Below, piece after piece: positions 34,967 through 46,726 of a stretch of DNA of 64,000 bases. This stretch comes from Hofstenia miamia (lineage: Eukaryota > Xenacoelomorpha > Acoela): NCBI GenBank assembly GCA_004352715.1, contig SCFE01000001.1, positions 1,431,638 to 1,495,637 of the forward strand, in the 5' to 3' direction. Position 1 is the first letter of the stretch, and every line of letters begins with the position of its first letter. The notes beneath the pieces were generated by a model. It worked only from the letters and a program-made list of their open reading frames with translations. It was not told the origin of the DNA and did no database searches. The position numbers and the translations under genes were made by a program.

Positions 34967-34969
34967 CAA

Positions 34970-35087
34970 NNNNNNNNNNNNNNNNNNNNNNNNNNNNNNN
35001 NNNNNNNNNNNNNNNNNNNNNNNNNNNNNNNNNNNNNNNNNNNNNNNNNNNNNNNNNNNNNNNNNNNNNNNNNNNNNNNNNNNNNNN
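34970..35087. other. Assembly gap (118 N) within a (TA)n tract
   Basis: Both flanks are (TA)n, and the left flank ends in ATATAACAA, which also follows the (TA)n on the right side. The gap may be spurious, or may conceal only repeat expansion. Confidence 0.9.
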
Positions 35088-35115
35088 TATATATATATAT
35101 ATATATATATATAAC

Positions 35116-35157
35116 AATTTCTTTCAAATTTACTTCAATTTCCATGTTACTAAGAGA
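35116..35157 (-). CDS. Coiled-coil gene, probable 14-codon exon
   Basis: Between acceptor ATCTCTAG|TCTC and the weak donor AAATT|GTTATA lie exactly 14 codons (SLSNMEIEVNLKEI) in phase 0 with coil-like hydrophobic spacing. It fits the length series and order of neighbouring exons. The donor is poor and merges into (TA)n, so this is a tentative call. Confidence 0.45.
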
Positions 35158-35933
35158 CTAGAGATCTGTTTCTGGGTAATAAGTTTTGTTTATTATTAAT
35201 TTTTGTAATAATTTAGCAATATAAAGTATATCACAATAAATTAAGTATTTCGCTAAAGAACTTATCAAATGAGTAGTCTCCGGGCGAGTTGCAATAGTCT
35301 GTGCAGGCCCTTTAGCCCTGGTGGTTGTTCCATTTTATATAGACTAGAACTGGGCTGCCTTTAAATATTGTGGTTTGAAATTGTGCTAGAATGAGCAGAA
35401 TTTTGAATAATTAGTTTTTTTTCAAACTTAATTGAATTTGACCGAACATCACTAGGCGTGTCAATGTTCGCAAATCTAGTCCACAGCAGGCATTTCAAAA
35501 AAGATGACAGTTAAACGAAAGGGAAAGAAATATGGCGGCAGCAGTTATATGTCGGTAATAATTACGTAAGAATTCTAAGTTAACCTTAACGTCTCTATTA
35601 CATTAAATATTGTTTCATAATTTTGATTCTATTTAATGCACGAGACAATTTTTCTTGTTTGCTGTAGCCTTGTTCTTCTCAACCTAAATGACTAAATTTG
35701 TGGTTAGTTTTTTGTTAGAGGTGCAATGAAAACAGATTTGCAGCAATAACTTTTAGGAATGTATGATTTCGGGTATAAAATTTACACATTTTCAAAGTAA
35801 GCTAGCAAATAAAACAGATTCTATGTTTTTCAATATTATATTCATATATAAATAAAAATGTCGAATAGGCATAGTCTAACAGTTAATAGTACAAATATTC
35901 ATAAAAAACAGTATTTCAATTTTAGTGATTTAC

Positions 35934-38173
35934 CCTTTTGATTTCTGCTGCTTGATCACAACTACTGTTTTGAAGGGAAATAACGTCACTTGCAGAACGC
36001 AGTGATTTATCTTCTGCCTAAACACATATGAAAGGATGAATTCAGTGACATGTTATCATACTTCTTTGAATTTGCTCTTCCAATTATTGCACTCTTCTTT
36101 CAAAGATGATATCTGTTGATCTCTGTGCTGCAATTGTGATTTTATATTGTTGATTTTGCTCTGCATTTCATTCTGCAAGTTTTCTTTCTATTTATATATA
36201 AGCAAGAATAAGACTGCAATGTACTTATGAATAATACAATAAGGTATACTGTCTGTATTCAATAACTAATGATATAACACTATGAAGCGATAGATATCAT
36301 ACTGGAAAATCATACTTAAGTGCTGCTTTGTGCTCATTTTATAAAACTTTTATGTATTTTTAAATGACGTGTGACTGATATTTCAAAAGAAACAAAATTG
36401 CCGTTGTGATTAAAAAATGTTTTAATTTCAAATTTAAGTTTGTTTTTAAAATGACAATAATATGGAAACTAAGGTTTAAATTTTAATTAGTTCTAGCTAA
36501 GAAAATATAATTATGAAGCATTTTGTTTCACTTGCAACCTATATAAATGTGAAAAACTGCTTTATAGTAAAAGTCACATGCAAAAATTCCATTATTTAAT
36601 ATATTTTGATATAACACTTAAAAGTTTTATTTTAAGTATTTGTAAATTATTTTCTATATAAATGCGACTCTATGAATACATAAATGATAAATCTTAAATT
36701 CTTACCGATGTGTCTCCCTGGGCTTTTAGCAAAGCAACTTTAAGCTATTAAATAGAAAATAAAATTTCAAAAATTTGTGAATTTACAACTTCCTGTGCCT
36801 TGCGATGATACAAAGATTTCGATCGTTTAGCATCTTTTAAATCGTCCTCTAATTTCTTATTATTGTTTTTCTCCTAAAAGTATTAAATTTTTATTAATTT
36901 TTTCTCAAAATATTGACATTCCTAATTACAGAAATTTAAATGTATCAAAAATATTTAAAATATATTTCTCAACAATTGACAGGCCTTCATCTGAGATCAG
37001 CAAATTTCGATTAACCTTGCCATTTACCTTGCATATAGACTTAGTTTCAAATGTTGTGCAATAAAATTTACAATTTGGAATTATAATATGTTAATATTTG
37101 GGGCTATTCAATTGAAATTGTGATTGAAATTTAATATAGAGTTTCTAAGAAAACCGGATTATTACATGATCTCTTTCACTTGACTCTTTTGAAATTTAGT
37201 CATTAGCAATTATTAAGCAGAATTAATTCCAACGTAATTCATAACTATAAAACCTTATCCCATTCAAAAATTTAGAAATTCAGTGATAGCTTTCACAGCT
37301 TTGATAAACTTTTTAAAATAGTAAATCTTAAATGATTAGTATCTTGTCCCATATAGATCAGAAACAAAACTTACTCTGTATAGCTCTGCTGCTAGATCGC
37401 GTTTATGTGAATCAATCTGAAACAGAAATTTTATAATTTAGGCAAAATTTCACACTGCATAAAGGACTAAAAATAATATTGTTGTTCATGCTTACGGTTA
37501 CCTGATTTAGTTGTTTCTCCAACTCCGCATTACAAAGTTTACTCTAAAAAGTTAAGATAACATCTTAAGCATATTGTAAACGAAAGTTTATAGTTTTTAA
37601 ATAATACAAGCATTGAAATAGCTTTCTCGGTAGCTTGAAAATTTATTGAACCCTTTTGCTGTCGGAGGTCTTTATTAAATATGATAAGATTACCTCTTCA
37701 TCAAAATAGTTTATTTTTGGATTAAACACAATTTCAATGACTGATCAACTCAAGCAAAATATTAATATATTGTAAAAAGGCTTTCATTAAGCAGAAGAGA
37801 CCATATGGATCAATAATATAAAATTTCACTCATTTGTACAGACATTGAGGAATATCGTAATTGTGTTATTATATACTAAGTAAGTTCTTACTTGACGAAT
37901 TTACAATGGTGTTTTAAAATGAAAGATTTATTAGTGTTAATTAGTATATTTAACATTACAGTTTTTAAAACATAAAGACTTCAAATGTATCTGCACACAT
38001 GCCCAGAATCTTATTATTAAGCCTAAAAAATCATTTTCACATTTTGTTGTTAGTTCTCAAGTCTACATATATCATTGCAGTGTAAAATTTCGACTTTGTA
38101 TAGATAAGTATTTTAACACAAACGTATTTACAAGTGTCAACTCTTCTTGTAGTTGTGCGATTCGTTCTTGATT
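35934..38173 (-). CDS. Coiled-coil gene, eight small exons (14, 14, 14, 28, 13, 42, 28 codons and start-proximal)
   Basis: Phase-0 exons in order: 38173-38132 (14 codons, NQERIAQLQEELTL), 37543-37502 (14, SKLCNAELEKQLNQ), 37416-37375 (14, IDSHKRDLAAELYR), 36873-36790 (28, EKNNNKKLEDDL...), 36744-36706 (13, LKVALLKAQGDTS), 36187-36062 (42, KENLQNEMQSKINN...) and 36017-35934 (28, AEDKSLRSASDV...). That is seven exons after the start exon. Every one is bounded by good AG/GT sites, no length breaks the frame, and all but AEDKS.. are strongly heptad-like. Exon sizes are multiples of 14 codons (two heptads) except the 13-codon one, which is one short. This suggests growth of the gene by duplication of two-heptad modules. 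Confidence 0.85.
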
Positions 38174-38218
38174 CTAAATTATTAGGTTTGATGACAGCAG
38201 AAGATAATACGAACATAC

Positions 38219-38293
38219 GTGATTGTTCTTTTCAAGATATAATAAAATATCTAAATCTTCATTTGTGGATTTGTTCCCTTTCTTTGAGAACAT
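38219..38293 (-). CDS. Coiled-coil gene, start exon (25 codons)
   Basis: The ATG at 38293-38291 opens MFSKKGNKSTNEDLDILLYL and the exon ends ..EKNNH at donor CAC|GTATGT, in phase 0 with the 14-codon exon next. An acceptor (ATGTGTTTAG) ends just one base before the ATG, so the 5' UTR must come from an upstream exon or from trans-splicing. The Lys/Ser/Asn-rich first 12 residues are not coil; coil begins at DLDILLYLEKN. From here the traceable exons sum to roughly 1,200 residues before the giant exon and about 4,300 with it. Confidence 0.8.
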
Positions 38294-38299
38294 TCTAAA

Positions 38300-38540
38300 C
38301 ACATCCACTCATTTATATACATGTACATACATAATGTTATTGCATAACAAAAATAATATTTAATGAAATCATTGAGAGTAAATATGCAACGTTTTCAGAC
38401 GCTTATTGAGGGGATGTCGGAGTATTGGCCTATTCTGGGGGACATAGAGCCTAGGCCTACTATGGCAGTTACGACTAAAAAACTGTGTCCTAAGAATCAC
38501 TGTGCAGTAAAATAACAGAGAAATTTACTTAATAAAAGGT
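38300..38540. other. 5' flank of the coiled-coil gene
   Basis: Promoter or 5'-UTR intron territory of the coiled-coil gene. No core promoter element could be assigned with confidence. Confidence 0.3.
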
Positions 38541-38544
38541 TACA

Positions 38545-38800
38545 AACTCCGCCTTTGATTTCTAGACAATCTTTCAAGCGTTTTTTTGAATGTTCAAGAA
38601 GACCATCTTCAAGGTTAAGGAAGCATTTGTTCAATGTTAGTGGTTGTTTCCGTTTGAAGCTCCATAATGTTTATGGATTCTTGGAGAAAACTTCTTGTAG
38701 AGCCCACCATCCATGGTTTTGTAGGACTTCTGAAGCGGCTTCATAGTGATCAGTGGTGTGGTAGATTGCACGATCCTGCTGGAACCATCCTTCTGAAAGT
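38545..38800 (-). pseudogene. mariner-type transposase C-terminal fragment
   Basis: On the - strand the frame from about 38795 begins WFQQDRAIYHTTDHYEAASE, the second catalytic Asp block of Tc1/mariner DDE transposases (WFQQDGAxxHT). It continues past a TAA to NLEDGLLEHSKKRLKDCLE, which looks like the normal C-terminal tail. The proline-rich block carrying the third Asp (PxSPDLxxxD) is missing, so the copy has an internal deletion. No terminal repeats were found. Confidence 0.6.
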
Positions 38801-38849
38801 CCATGTCACCAAGCCGGAAGGTGAATGGCTGGATTGGATTATTTAGCTA

Positions 38850-40190
38850 CAGTATTGTTCTGAATTGATGATTTCAGCGCATGATAGTTTTGGGAAAGCT
38901 AGCACACAGAACACTCACCTTTCTGGTTGTGCAAATGCTTTTCCATAAATTCGTAAGGTTCAATACTCGAACATGAGTGTTTTGAGAATTCACAAAGCCG
39001 AAGAGGTTTATATATAACTACTAATAGTATATTAAAATTTAAAATTACACACTCTTTTCTAGACAGCGATATACCCAAGTAAATTTACTCAACATGCCCC
39101 TGAACGCTTTGCCTACAGCCTTCTACATTCCACAATATACATTAAGATTAATTATTGCATTTGACAACTGTTAATGATTTTTTATTGTATCATACTTTTT
39201 AGAAGACTATTGTATGAGCATATGGCAAAATCAAACATGTTGATCAGTTCATTAAGATCTTCTAAAGTTCTTCCTCCATTCCATACTGAACGCCTTAACG
39301 TACAACACGTAACGTCTACACCTTCCTCATCAATTGCCCATAGCTTCACCCCTTACTACTTTGACAAATTCAACCATTGCCTAGTAGTTCAGAAACATGA
39401 GTTCTCTTTTAGCATATTTAGCCAACAAGGTTTACAATCGTAAACATTTAAAAGCCTCTAATGCCAGTTAAATTTCTAAACAGGCTAGCAACCAGTTTGA
39501 GTTCCTACATTGTATTCCAAAGTGCCAGGGCACTTTTAATTGCTAAGCTACATGGTTCGTGGACCACTCAGTATTTAAGTATGGGTCATTCAGTTAAAAA
39601 TTGAATTTTTTTAAAAGAAGTCTGAATTTCAAATGTTTTTAAATCCGTCTTATATAAATGTTAATTGAAATCTGTTGATATCAGTTTCTACCATCTTAAT
39701 TTGAGTGTGTTTTAACCTTTATAATCATACTAAAAAATCAACAAACATTTCATTTGTCATTTTATAGACAAATACATATGTAGCAATTTTTAATAATGAA
39801 ATTCTAATACGTAGTCTGTATTTTAAGATATGTTCAATTTATGCTTCAGTTAACTTGCAGGTGTCATTTGATAGACAAAACACAATTATTAAACCAACGA
39901 TTTTGTTTTAGATTTTTCACATTTACAATTGACATTCGTAATTAATTCACAAAAATCCTCGTTATGGAGTCTTAGACAAAGTGGATAGTTTTACTATATA
40001 TCGTGTTTTATCCAACGCTCTGTTTAAAGATAAAGTTGAGTTTGTTGTACGTTTTTGGAGAAAATATACCGACAATTTAACTGGCTTGACATACGACATT
40101 CTTCCCTTAGTACAGGAACACCTGCTATTGAAAGATTATTTTGCTTTTTTTAACTAATCAACGTAATAGACTTAACTGCTCATTACTCGC
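38850..40190. other. Intergenic, no gene recognised
   Basis: AT-rich. An 89-codon open stretch at 39174-39443 (+) has no recognisable family or supporting signals. Confidence 0.4.
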
Positions 40191-40195
40191 AAATT

Positions 40196-40416
40196 CAGTG
40201 GCGTACACAAGGGGGAGGATATGATGGAATGCCCTCCCCGCTAGGTATTCGAAAGTCACTGGCTAAATCAAAATATTTTCCTTAAAAAATGAAAAATTTA
40301 AAATCTCAGTTCGTGAAATGCATTTTTTGGGTCTATTTTCTCAATATTTACAGAAATTTTCGCTTTTGATCATGACTGAGATGTCCCCCCGTCAGAAAAT
40401 CCTGCACACGCCCCTG
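40196..40416. mobile_element. 221-bp hAT-like MITE
   Basis: The ends are CAGTGGCGTACACAAGG and, inverted, CAGGGGCGTGTGCAGG: the CAG(G/T)GGCG start typical of hAT terminal repeats. The 8 bp on either side (CGCAAATT and TGTAAATC) agree at five positions and differ only by transitions at the other three, consistent with an aged 8-bp target duplication. There is no coding capacity. Confidence 0.65.
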
Positions 40417-41310
40417 TGTAAATCGTTTATTTTTAAAAATGCTGCATTAAATAATATATACCCTTGTCAGTAACTATTGTCCGTGCTGCATATTTTTGCT
40501 TTTTGTTGTGTAACACTTGCTAATTGCTTACTATTGAGCTAGACATGCTCCAAGTCACATTCAAAGTACGAATTTGTCAGAAACATTAAACAAATCTGGG
40601 CTAATATTGGTCAGGATTACTTAGCAATTTAATCCGATCAATGCCACAATGCAACATTGAAGTATTTAGCAATAAGAGTGCTTCTACCCACTACTAGTTT
40701 ATTTTTTATTATATAAATATACATAACACTGTTGACTTTCATTAATGTCATTTGGATATCTCTAGCTAAGGCCGACTGCCTAGTAATATTTGGGACATTG
40801 ACATATAAAGCAGAATAGCGGGTTAATTGGGTAAAACTACTTTCTCTTAATTTATGCACAGCTCCCGGAAAAATTATTATCTTTTCTTGAAATTTTCTGA
40901 CTTTTAATATTTATCTATTAAGCACATTTCGGCCAAATTTTAGGAGGTGGCGATGAGGACAAAATCTTGCTACTAGGAATACCTGTCAATTTCTTGGAGG
41001 TGGCTAAAATTTTTAATGGTTTCAAGTAATTCAGCCTATTTAAGTACTATAAACCCATAGAAGCACCCCTGCGTGGATAACATTAAAATATTAATACAAC
41101 TTCCCTCCCATTTTCGAAAAAAGCTAACTTTGTAGCATAAATGAAAATTTACCCAATATTATGTGACTTGCACCATTAGTTCGGAAGAGTTCTGTTTGTG
41201 ATTGGCTTGATTATGTTAAAGAAAAGCAGGGCTTAACTTGTTGCAAGGAGTGCAGCCGAGTAATTTTTTTCACTTTCGACATTAAAATCCACTTTTTGAA
41301 ATAATAAAAT

Positions 41311-41615
41311 CTATTTGATATTTCATTTGTTTGTTTGACTGAAACATGGTGGGATGAATTTACATTTTATGATTCATTAGTTTCAGGAACAAATTATATG
41401 ATTGCAAGTTTATGTGTAAGAAGAGGCGAAAATCTTTCTAAACATGGAGGATGTGCAATTCTGTGTAAAAAGTCATTTAAGATTGTTAATTTACAAGATT
41501 CAGTTGATTGCGAATTTGCATGCTCTACAGTTTTTCAATTGGACAACAGTTTATTGCTATTTATTTGCTTATACATACCCCCAAGCACTAGTAAATATCG
41601 GCCTTCTTCTACAAC
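41311..41615 (+). pseudogene. LINE fragment: AP-endonuclease (EEP) domain
   Basis: The frame reads FDISFVCLTETWWDEFTFYD, then a GGCAIL segment and later LFICLYIPPSTSKYR before entering a 1,000-base gap. LTETW, the GG-AIL strand and the Y-P-P strand are the hallmarks of the N-terminal endonuclease of CR1/Jockey/RTE-type non-LTR retrotransposons. The upstream ORF1 is not readable, and the part after the gap (42616 on) no longer looks like the same frame. Either the element is truncated or the rest is in the gap. Confidence 0.75.
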
Positions 41616-42615
41616 NNNNNNNNNNNNNNNNNNNNNNNNNNNNNNNNNNNNNNNNNNNNNNNNNNNNNNNNNNNNNNNNNNNNNNNNNNNNNNNNNNNNN
41701 NNNNNNNNNNNNNNNNNNNNNNNNNNNNNNNNNNNNNNNNNNNNNNNNNNNNNNNNNNNNNNNNNNNNNNNNNNNNNNNNNNNNNNNNNNNNNNNNNNNN
41801 NNNNNNNNNNNNNNNNNNNNNNNNNNNNNNNNNNNNNNNNNNNNNNNNNNNNNNNNNNNNNNNNNNNNNNNNNNNNNNNNNNNNNNNNNNNNNNNNNNNN
41901 NNNNNNNNNNNNNNNNNNNNNNNNNNNNNNNNNNNNNNNNNNNNNNNNNNNNNNNNNNNNNNNNNNNNNNNNNNNNNNNNNNNNNNNNNNNNNNNNNNNN
42001 NNNNNNNNNNNNNNNNNNNNNNNNNNNNNNNNNNNNNNNNNNNNNNNNNNNNNNNNNNNNNNNNNNNNNNNNNNNNNNNNNNNNNNNNNNNNNNNNNNNN
42101 NNNNNNNNNNNNNNNNNNNNNNNNNNNNNNNNNNNNNNNNNNNNNNNNNNNNNNNNNNNNNNNNNNNNNNNNNNNNNNNNNNNNNNNNNNNNNNNNNNNN
42201 NNNNNNNNNNNNNNNNNNNNNNNNNNNNNNNNNNNNNNNNNNNNNNNNNNNNNNNNNNNNNNNNNNNNNNNNNNNNNNNNNNNNNNNNNNNNNNNNNNNN
42301 NNNNNNNNNNNNNNNNNNNNNNNNNNNNNNNNNNNNNNNNNNNNNNNNNNNNNNNNNNNNNNNNNNNNNNNNNNNNNNNNNNNNNNNNNNNNNNNNNNNN
42401 NNNNNNNNNNNNNNNNNNNNNNNNNNNNNNNNNNNNNNNNNNNNNNNNNNNNNNNNNNNNNNNNNNNNNNNNNNNNNNNNNNNNNNNNNNNNNNNNNNNN
42501 NNNNNNNNNNNNNNNNNNNNNNNNNNNNNNNNNNNNNNNNNNNNNNNNNNNNNNNNNNNNNNNNNNNNNNNNNNNNNNNNNNNNNNNNNNNNNNNNNNNN
42601 NNNNNNNNNNNNNNN
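41616..42615. other. Assembly gap (1,000 N)
   Basis: Exactly 1,000 unknown bases, which suggests a gap of arbitrary length rather than an estimate. Confidence 0.98.
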
Positions 42616-44380
42616 AATTTAATGCATGTTGTTTCTGTGATCTTAGACTCCAATCAAGACCCGACTCGACTCAACTCGAGCCAAAGCAAAAATATAACGA
42701 CTTTCAAGGACCTAGTATGCATGCCATGCAATAATGCAAACAACTAAAAAAGTGACAAGGGTTTGCGTCCAAAGAATCTAAATTACATGTGTCAGCTATA
42801 CTGCTTGAAGTGCCTAAATGAATAAATTTGCAAATGCTGCTCTTTTTCAGAATATAAACTGTTTTTAGGGAAGATATAGTCCTACAGTAAATAGGTGATG
42901 TTAGACAAACAAAGTGATCAAATTTTTCCAAGAGGTGACATAGTTTGAGGAATCCATTGTATATATAATGACAACTCCAAGTGCTAAGATTGCAGAAATT
43001 CCGAGTACTATGAACAATAACAAAGATCAACAAGAAATATGAGCATACAACAGTTTATTTGAGTGTAGTTATTGTAAATATTCTTCTTACAAATTTTGTA
43101 ACATATATATAATATTTCCCTGATTGCATGTGGATTGAAAATTTTTTATTCATCACACTTTTCTTTAATAAATTTAAAAGATACTTTATGATGAGTTGAA
43201 TTTGAATCACTACTAGGGTGATTTGCCTGAGCTTCTTTGAATTCCTTCTTAAATTTAACTAGTTTGTGAAATGTAGCATAACATAAACACATATTTGTTT
43301 GATACTATGAGCATTTAATTAAAAATTTAATATAACAAATCAGTTCTTGGAAATAGTGCTTTAATAATTTAATTCCATTAAATGACTAAATTCACAGCAA
43401 AAAATTTGAGACTCTTGCTCTAACCTGCTTCATGGATATTTGCAGAAACAACATTTCATTAGGGTCTAATACTTTTACAATTTTAATTATATTTTTAAAG
43501 TTGATTTATAATTATGCTTTACTAAATGCAATAGATATTATAAAATGATTAACATTCTGGATCACATACGATTTATTTGGAAAGTTATCCAACAATTAAA
43601 TACTATACTTACTGGAGCAAAAATATAGAAAATCATTTGCATTATGATATTTTTGCTCTTAACCAGATATATGAATATTTTAATTACTTTGTTTTTTAAA
43701 CATTTTTCATTTCAATCATAAATGATGAAATAATATTTCTACTTGCAATTTAAATTGTGTTGCGTATTAGTGGCATTGTTAAAACATTTTGCCTAAATTG
43801 CTTAGTAGATAGTAGTCATCTATACATGCATTATTTAGACATTTAAGCATTTAGCACTGAATTTGGACCGGTAATTAACCAACCTCACGATTCTGACATG
43901 ATTAAGAAACAATCAATTTTAATTGGATTAATTATAAATGCAATAAGCAATTAATAAAAAAGAAATCTAAGGCAAAGGATTACTTCAAATAACTAAAGAA
44001 ATGTAGAAAAAAATGAAATTTTCTTAATAAAAGCATTAAGAAAACTAAAGGACTAAATATTAGTATTGAAGCAATTAAATATGAACATTGGACATACAAG
44101 AACAAGTAAAATATCGCAAATAATTTAAACCGAATTTTTGAAAATAGGAGTAAATTCAATTTTAAATTCGAATAAAATAGAAACTTTCATCCCAACAACT
44201 CAAAAGTATAAGAAAGGAACAGTTGAATTTCAACATAATTTCTTGCTATTAGCTATAAACTGTTGTAAATAGTAACCTACCGTATTGAGTAGATAAAATA
44301 TTTTTACATTTTTTGAATACTTGCTTGTAGCATTTAATCAAACTATTATAAATAATGATTTTTCTATTCTTTTAAATCCA
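42616..44380. other. Intergenic AT-rich DNA
   Basis: A 109-codon open stretch on the - strand (43033-42704) has no recognisable family. From about 43950 the + strand shows weak LINE-like shreds leading into the decayed reverse transcriptase below. Confidence 0.4.
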
Positions 44381-44389
44381 TCTGATATT

Positions 44390-45660
44390 TCACCGTTATT
44401 TAAAAAGGAGATCAGCTAGATCCCATGAACTATCAACTAATTAACTTAACACAACCTTTCTAAAAAATATTTGAAAATTCATTTTACTGCACAAATGGAC
44501 AAGTTTATTAATAAAAATCAAATCTTATCAAGTAATAATTTTGGACTTCGACCAAAATTCTGCACATCTGATGCGATTTGATCAATTACAGAAAAGAATA
44601 AATTATATTTAAATCCAAATTTGTTCACATCAGTAGCTTTACTTGATTCAAGTGAAGTACTTAACTCAAAGAATTTTGATTTTAGAAGAAAAATTAGGAC
44701 GAAAAAGTTTTAGTCTCAATGCAATAAATTTTATTATGAGTTTTCTAAGCAATCGCAAGCAGCATAAATTGATAACATTTTTCCAGAATATGCTATTACA
44801 AGTTTATATGTACTGCATAGAACTGTATTAGGGCTCATTCTATTTCATTATGTGAAAATGATATATCAAAATCCTTGGAAAAGAGAACTATTTATCAATA
44901 TACAGAAGATACTTGCATATTAAAAACAGCCAAAAAATCCCTTGGATGCATACAGCCATCTGACAAAAGATATTAAAAATCTCACAACATATTTCAATCC
45001 CGATAGACTAATAATTAATTCTCACTAGACTCAATTTATTATTTTTCATCTAAAGTTTACTGAAAACATTAAAATTATTGTCAATGACAATTATTCAAAG
45101 CACATGTGTAAGTTACTTTGGTATACTAGTAGACAATCATTTAAAATTTAGTAATTTTCTTTCTCAAAAAATGAAAAAGATAGCATCTGGAGTCAAATAT
45201 TTGTACAATTTGCGTCATGTACGAAGCACTTCATATGGAACAAATTAGTTTACTTGTGCCGTGTCAACTTAATAACTGCATTTCTTTTTTAAAATATAGC
45301 ATCACTACAAAATCATTCATCACTATAAAAAAATTTTAACTGGGCATTTAGAACACTGAATTATATTGAAAAGCATGAGTCTATGACGCAATTATGTTTA
45401 TCATATAATATCTATGATTCATAATTTTTTTCATGAATTAAATTCATTAAGTTTTCTCAATAATTATATCAAAATCAACATTAAAAATAAAACGCTTTTT
45501 AGCATCAGTAATCATCAAGATGTATTTTCTTTCAGATGTTCAATCTTATGGAATGAATTCAATATTAATATTAAGTGTGAGAAAACAAATAAACAAATTT
45601 TATTGAATAGTCAACATTTTTGGCCATGCGTAATAAAGTCAATGCATGGCTGAACTATTT
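44390..45660 (+). pseudogene. Heavily decayed LINE reverse transcriptase
   Basis: Many short in-frame pieces follow the order of a non-LTR reverse transcriptase: MDKFINKNQILSSNNFGLRP (block 0/1), VALLDSS.. (the L-D-S-S/K-A-F block), FIMSFLSNRKQHKL, a degraded catalytic region, KNPLDAYSHLTKDIKNLTTY, DRLIINSH and TQFIIFHLKF, and LSFLNNYIKINIKNKTLF near the C-terminus. Stops and frameshifts occur every few dozen codons, so it is an old dead copy. Its sequence is distinct from the element at 49.4-50.8 kb. Confidence 0.7.
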
Positions 45661-45699
45661 TTAAAGCTGTTATTAATATTTCAACTATGCCAGTAATTA

Positions 45700-46679
45700 C
45701 TGATAAGATAGTGTAACCTTAAATGAATAAAAAATTTATTATATACGTATTTTATAGGGGAACAGTATGTTATGAAGTCAATGGTTCATGTTTGTAAAAG
45801 TGATGTTAGTTTTTTGAAGTTCCATTACCGACTAAGTTTGTGTTCTTAGACCAAAGAAAAATGAATTTCTCAAAAAAAATTCTGTCTCATTGATGAATCT
45901 ACTAAGGAGTCACCCATGACAAATTTCAATAAAAAATAAATCATTATTGAATGAATAGCATCCATTTCAACATTGCTTCATGCACAGTACAGCTGAAGTA
46001 ATCTGTTTTTTAGAAAGATTTGAAGTTTGCAATTTTGATTGGTTAACCTTATTTCACTAGGAAGTTTTCAAAATCCGTCAGTTGCAAAGGCAAAAAAATA
46101 ATTACTACATCTATTATAAGCACTAAAAATGGAATCGATATGCAGTCTGCAATAATCAGATTTCTTAGAATTTATTAGAATGATCGTTTTGTAATATTTT
46201 GGGACCCACAAAATGCAAAATTCGGGGTGAAATGAGAGCAAACAAAAGTTTTATCGTTTTCTCAAACGCAGACGGTATAATGTGAAAAAAATTGCTGGTA
46301 AGGGATTGCAGCCTAAGAATCCCCTAGATCCACCAATGAATTATCACTACAGTATATTAATTGCATGTGCCGAAACAATTGTCAAAAATAACTACTGCTT
46401 TTCTATATATTCAATAATTTCTCCATTTCTAATATATAGCTTCTCCGATTTTGGCATTAGGTGTTCTGATAATTACACTAATTTTTTTGTTCTTGGCATG
46501 TGCGCATAAAATTCTGATATTAGGAGTCCCGAAAGTTGTGTATTAATTCTTGACATAAAATGTCGCTTTTTTCTATATAAGGAAACACATTGAAGTAAAT
46601 GTCTTTGAAAACTTTTTTCAAATTTACTTTATTTTACAAATTTAAATAAATTATTTGTTATTCTCACGAAGTTTTTGAT

Positions 46680-46726
<47 letters not shown>

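Noticed and set aside
37690-37745. Possible extra exon with donor GAAGAG|GTAATC
   Set aside because: Phase-0 reading meets a stop, and the open alternative frame does not fit the neighbouring exons.
42704-43033. 109-codon open frame on the - strand
   Set aside because: Long for this composition, but it has no domain, no splice context and no family I recognise.
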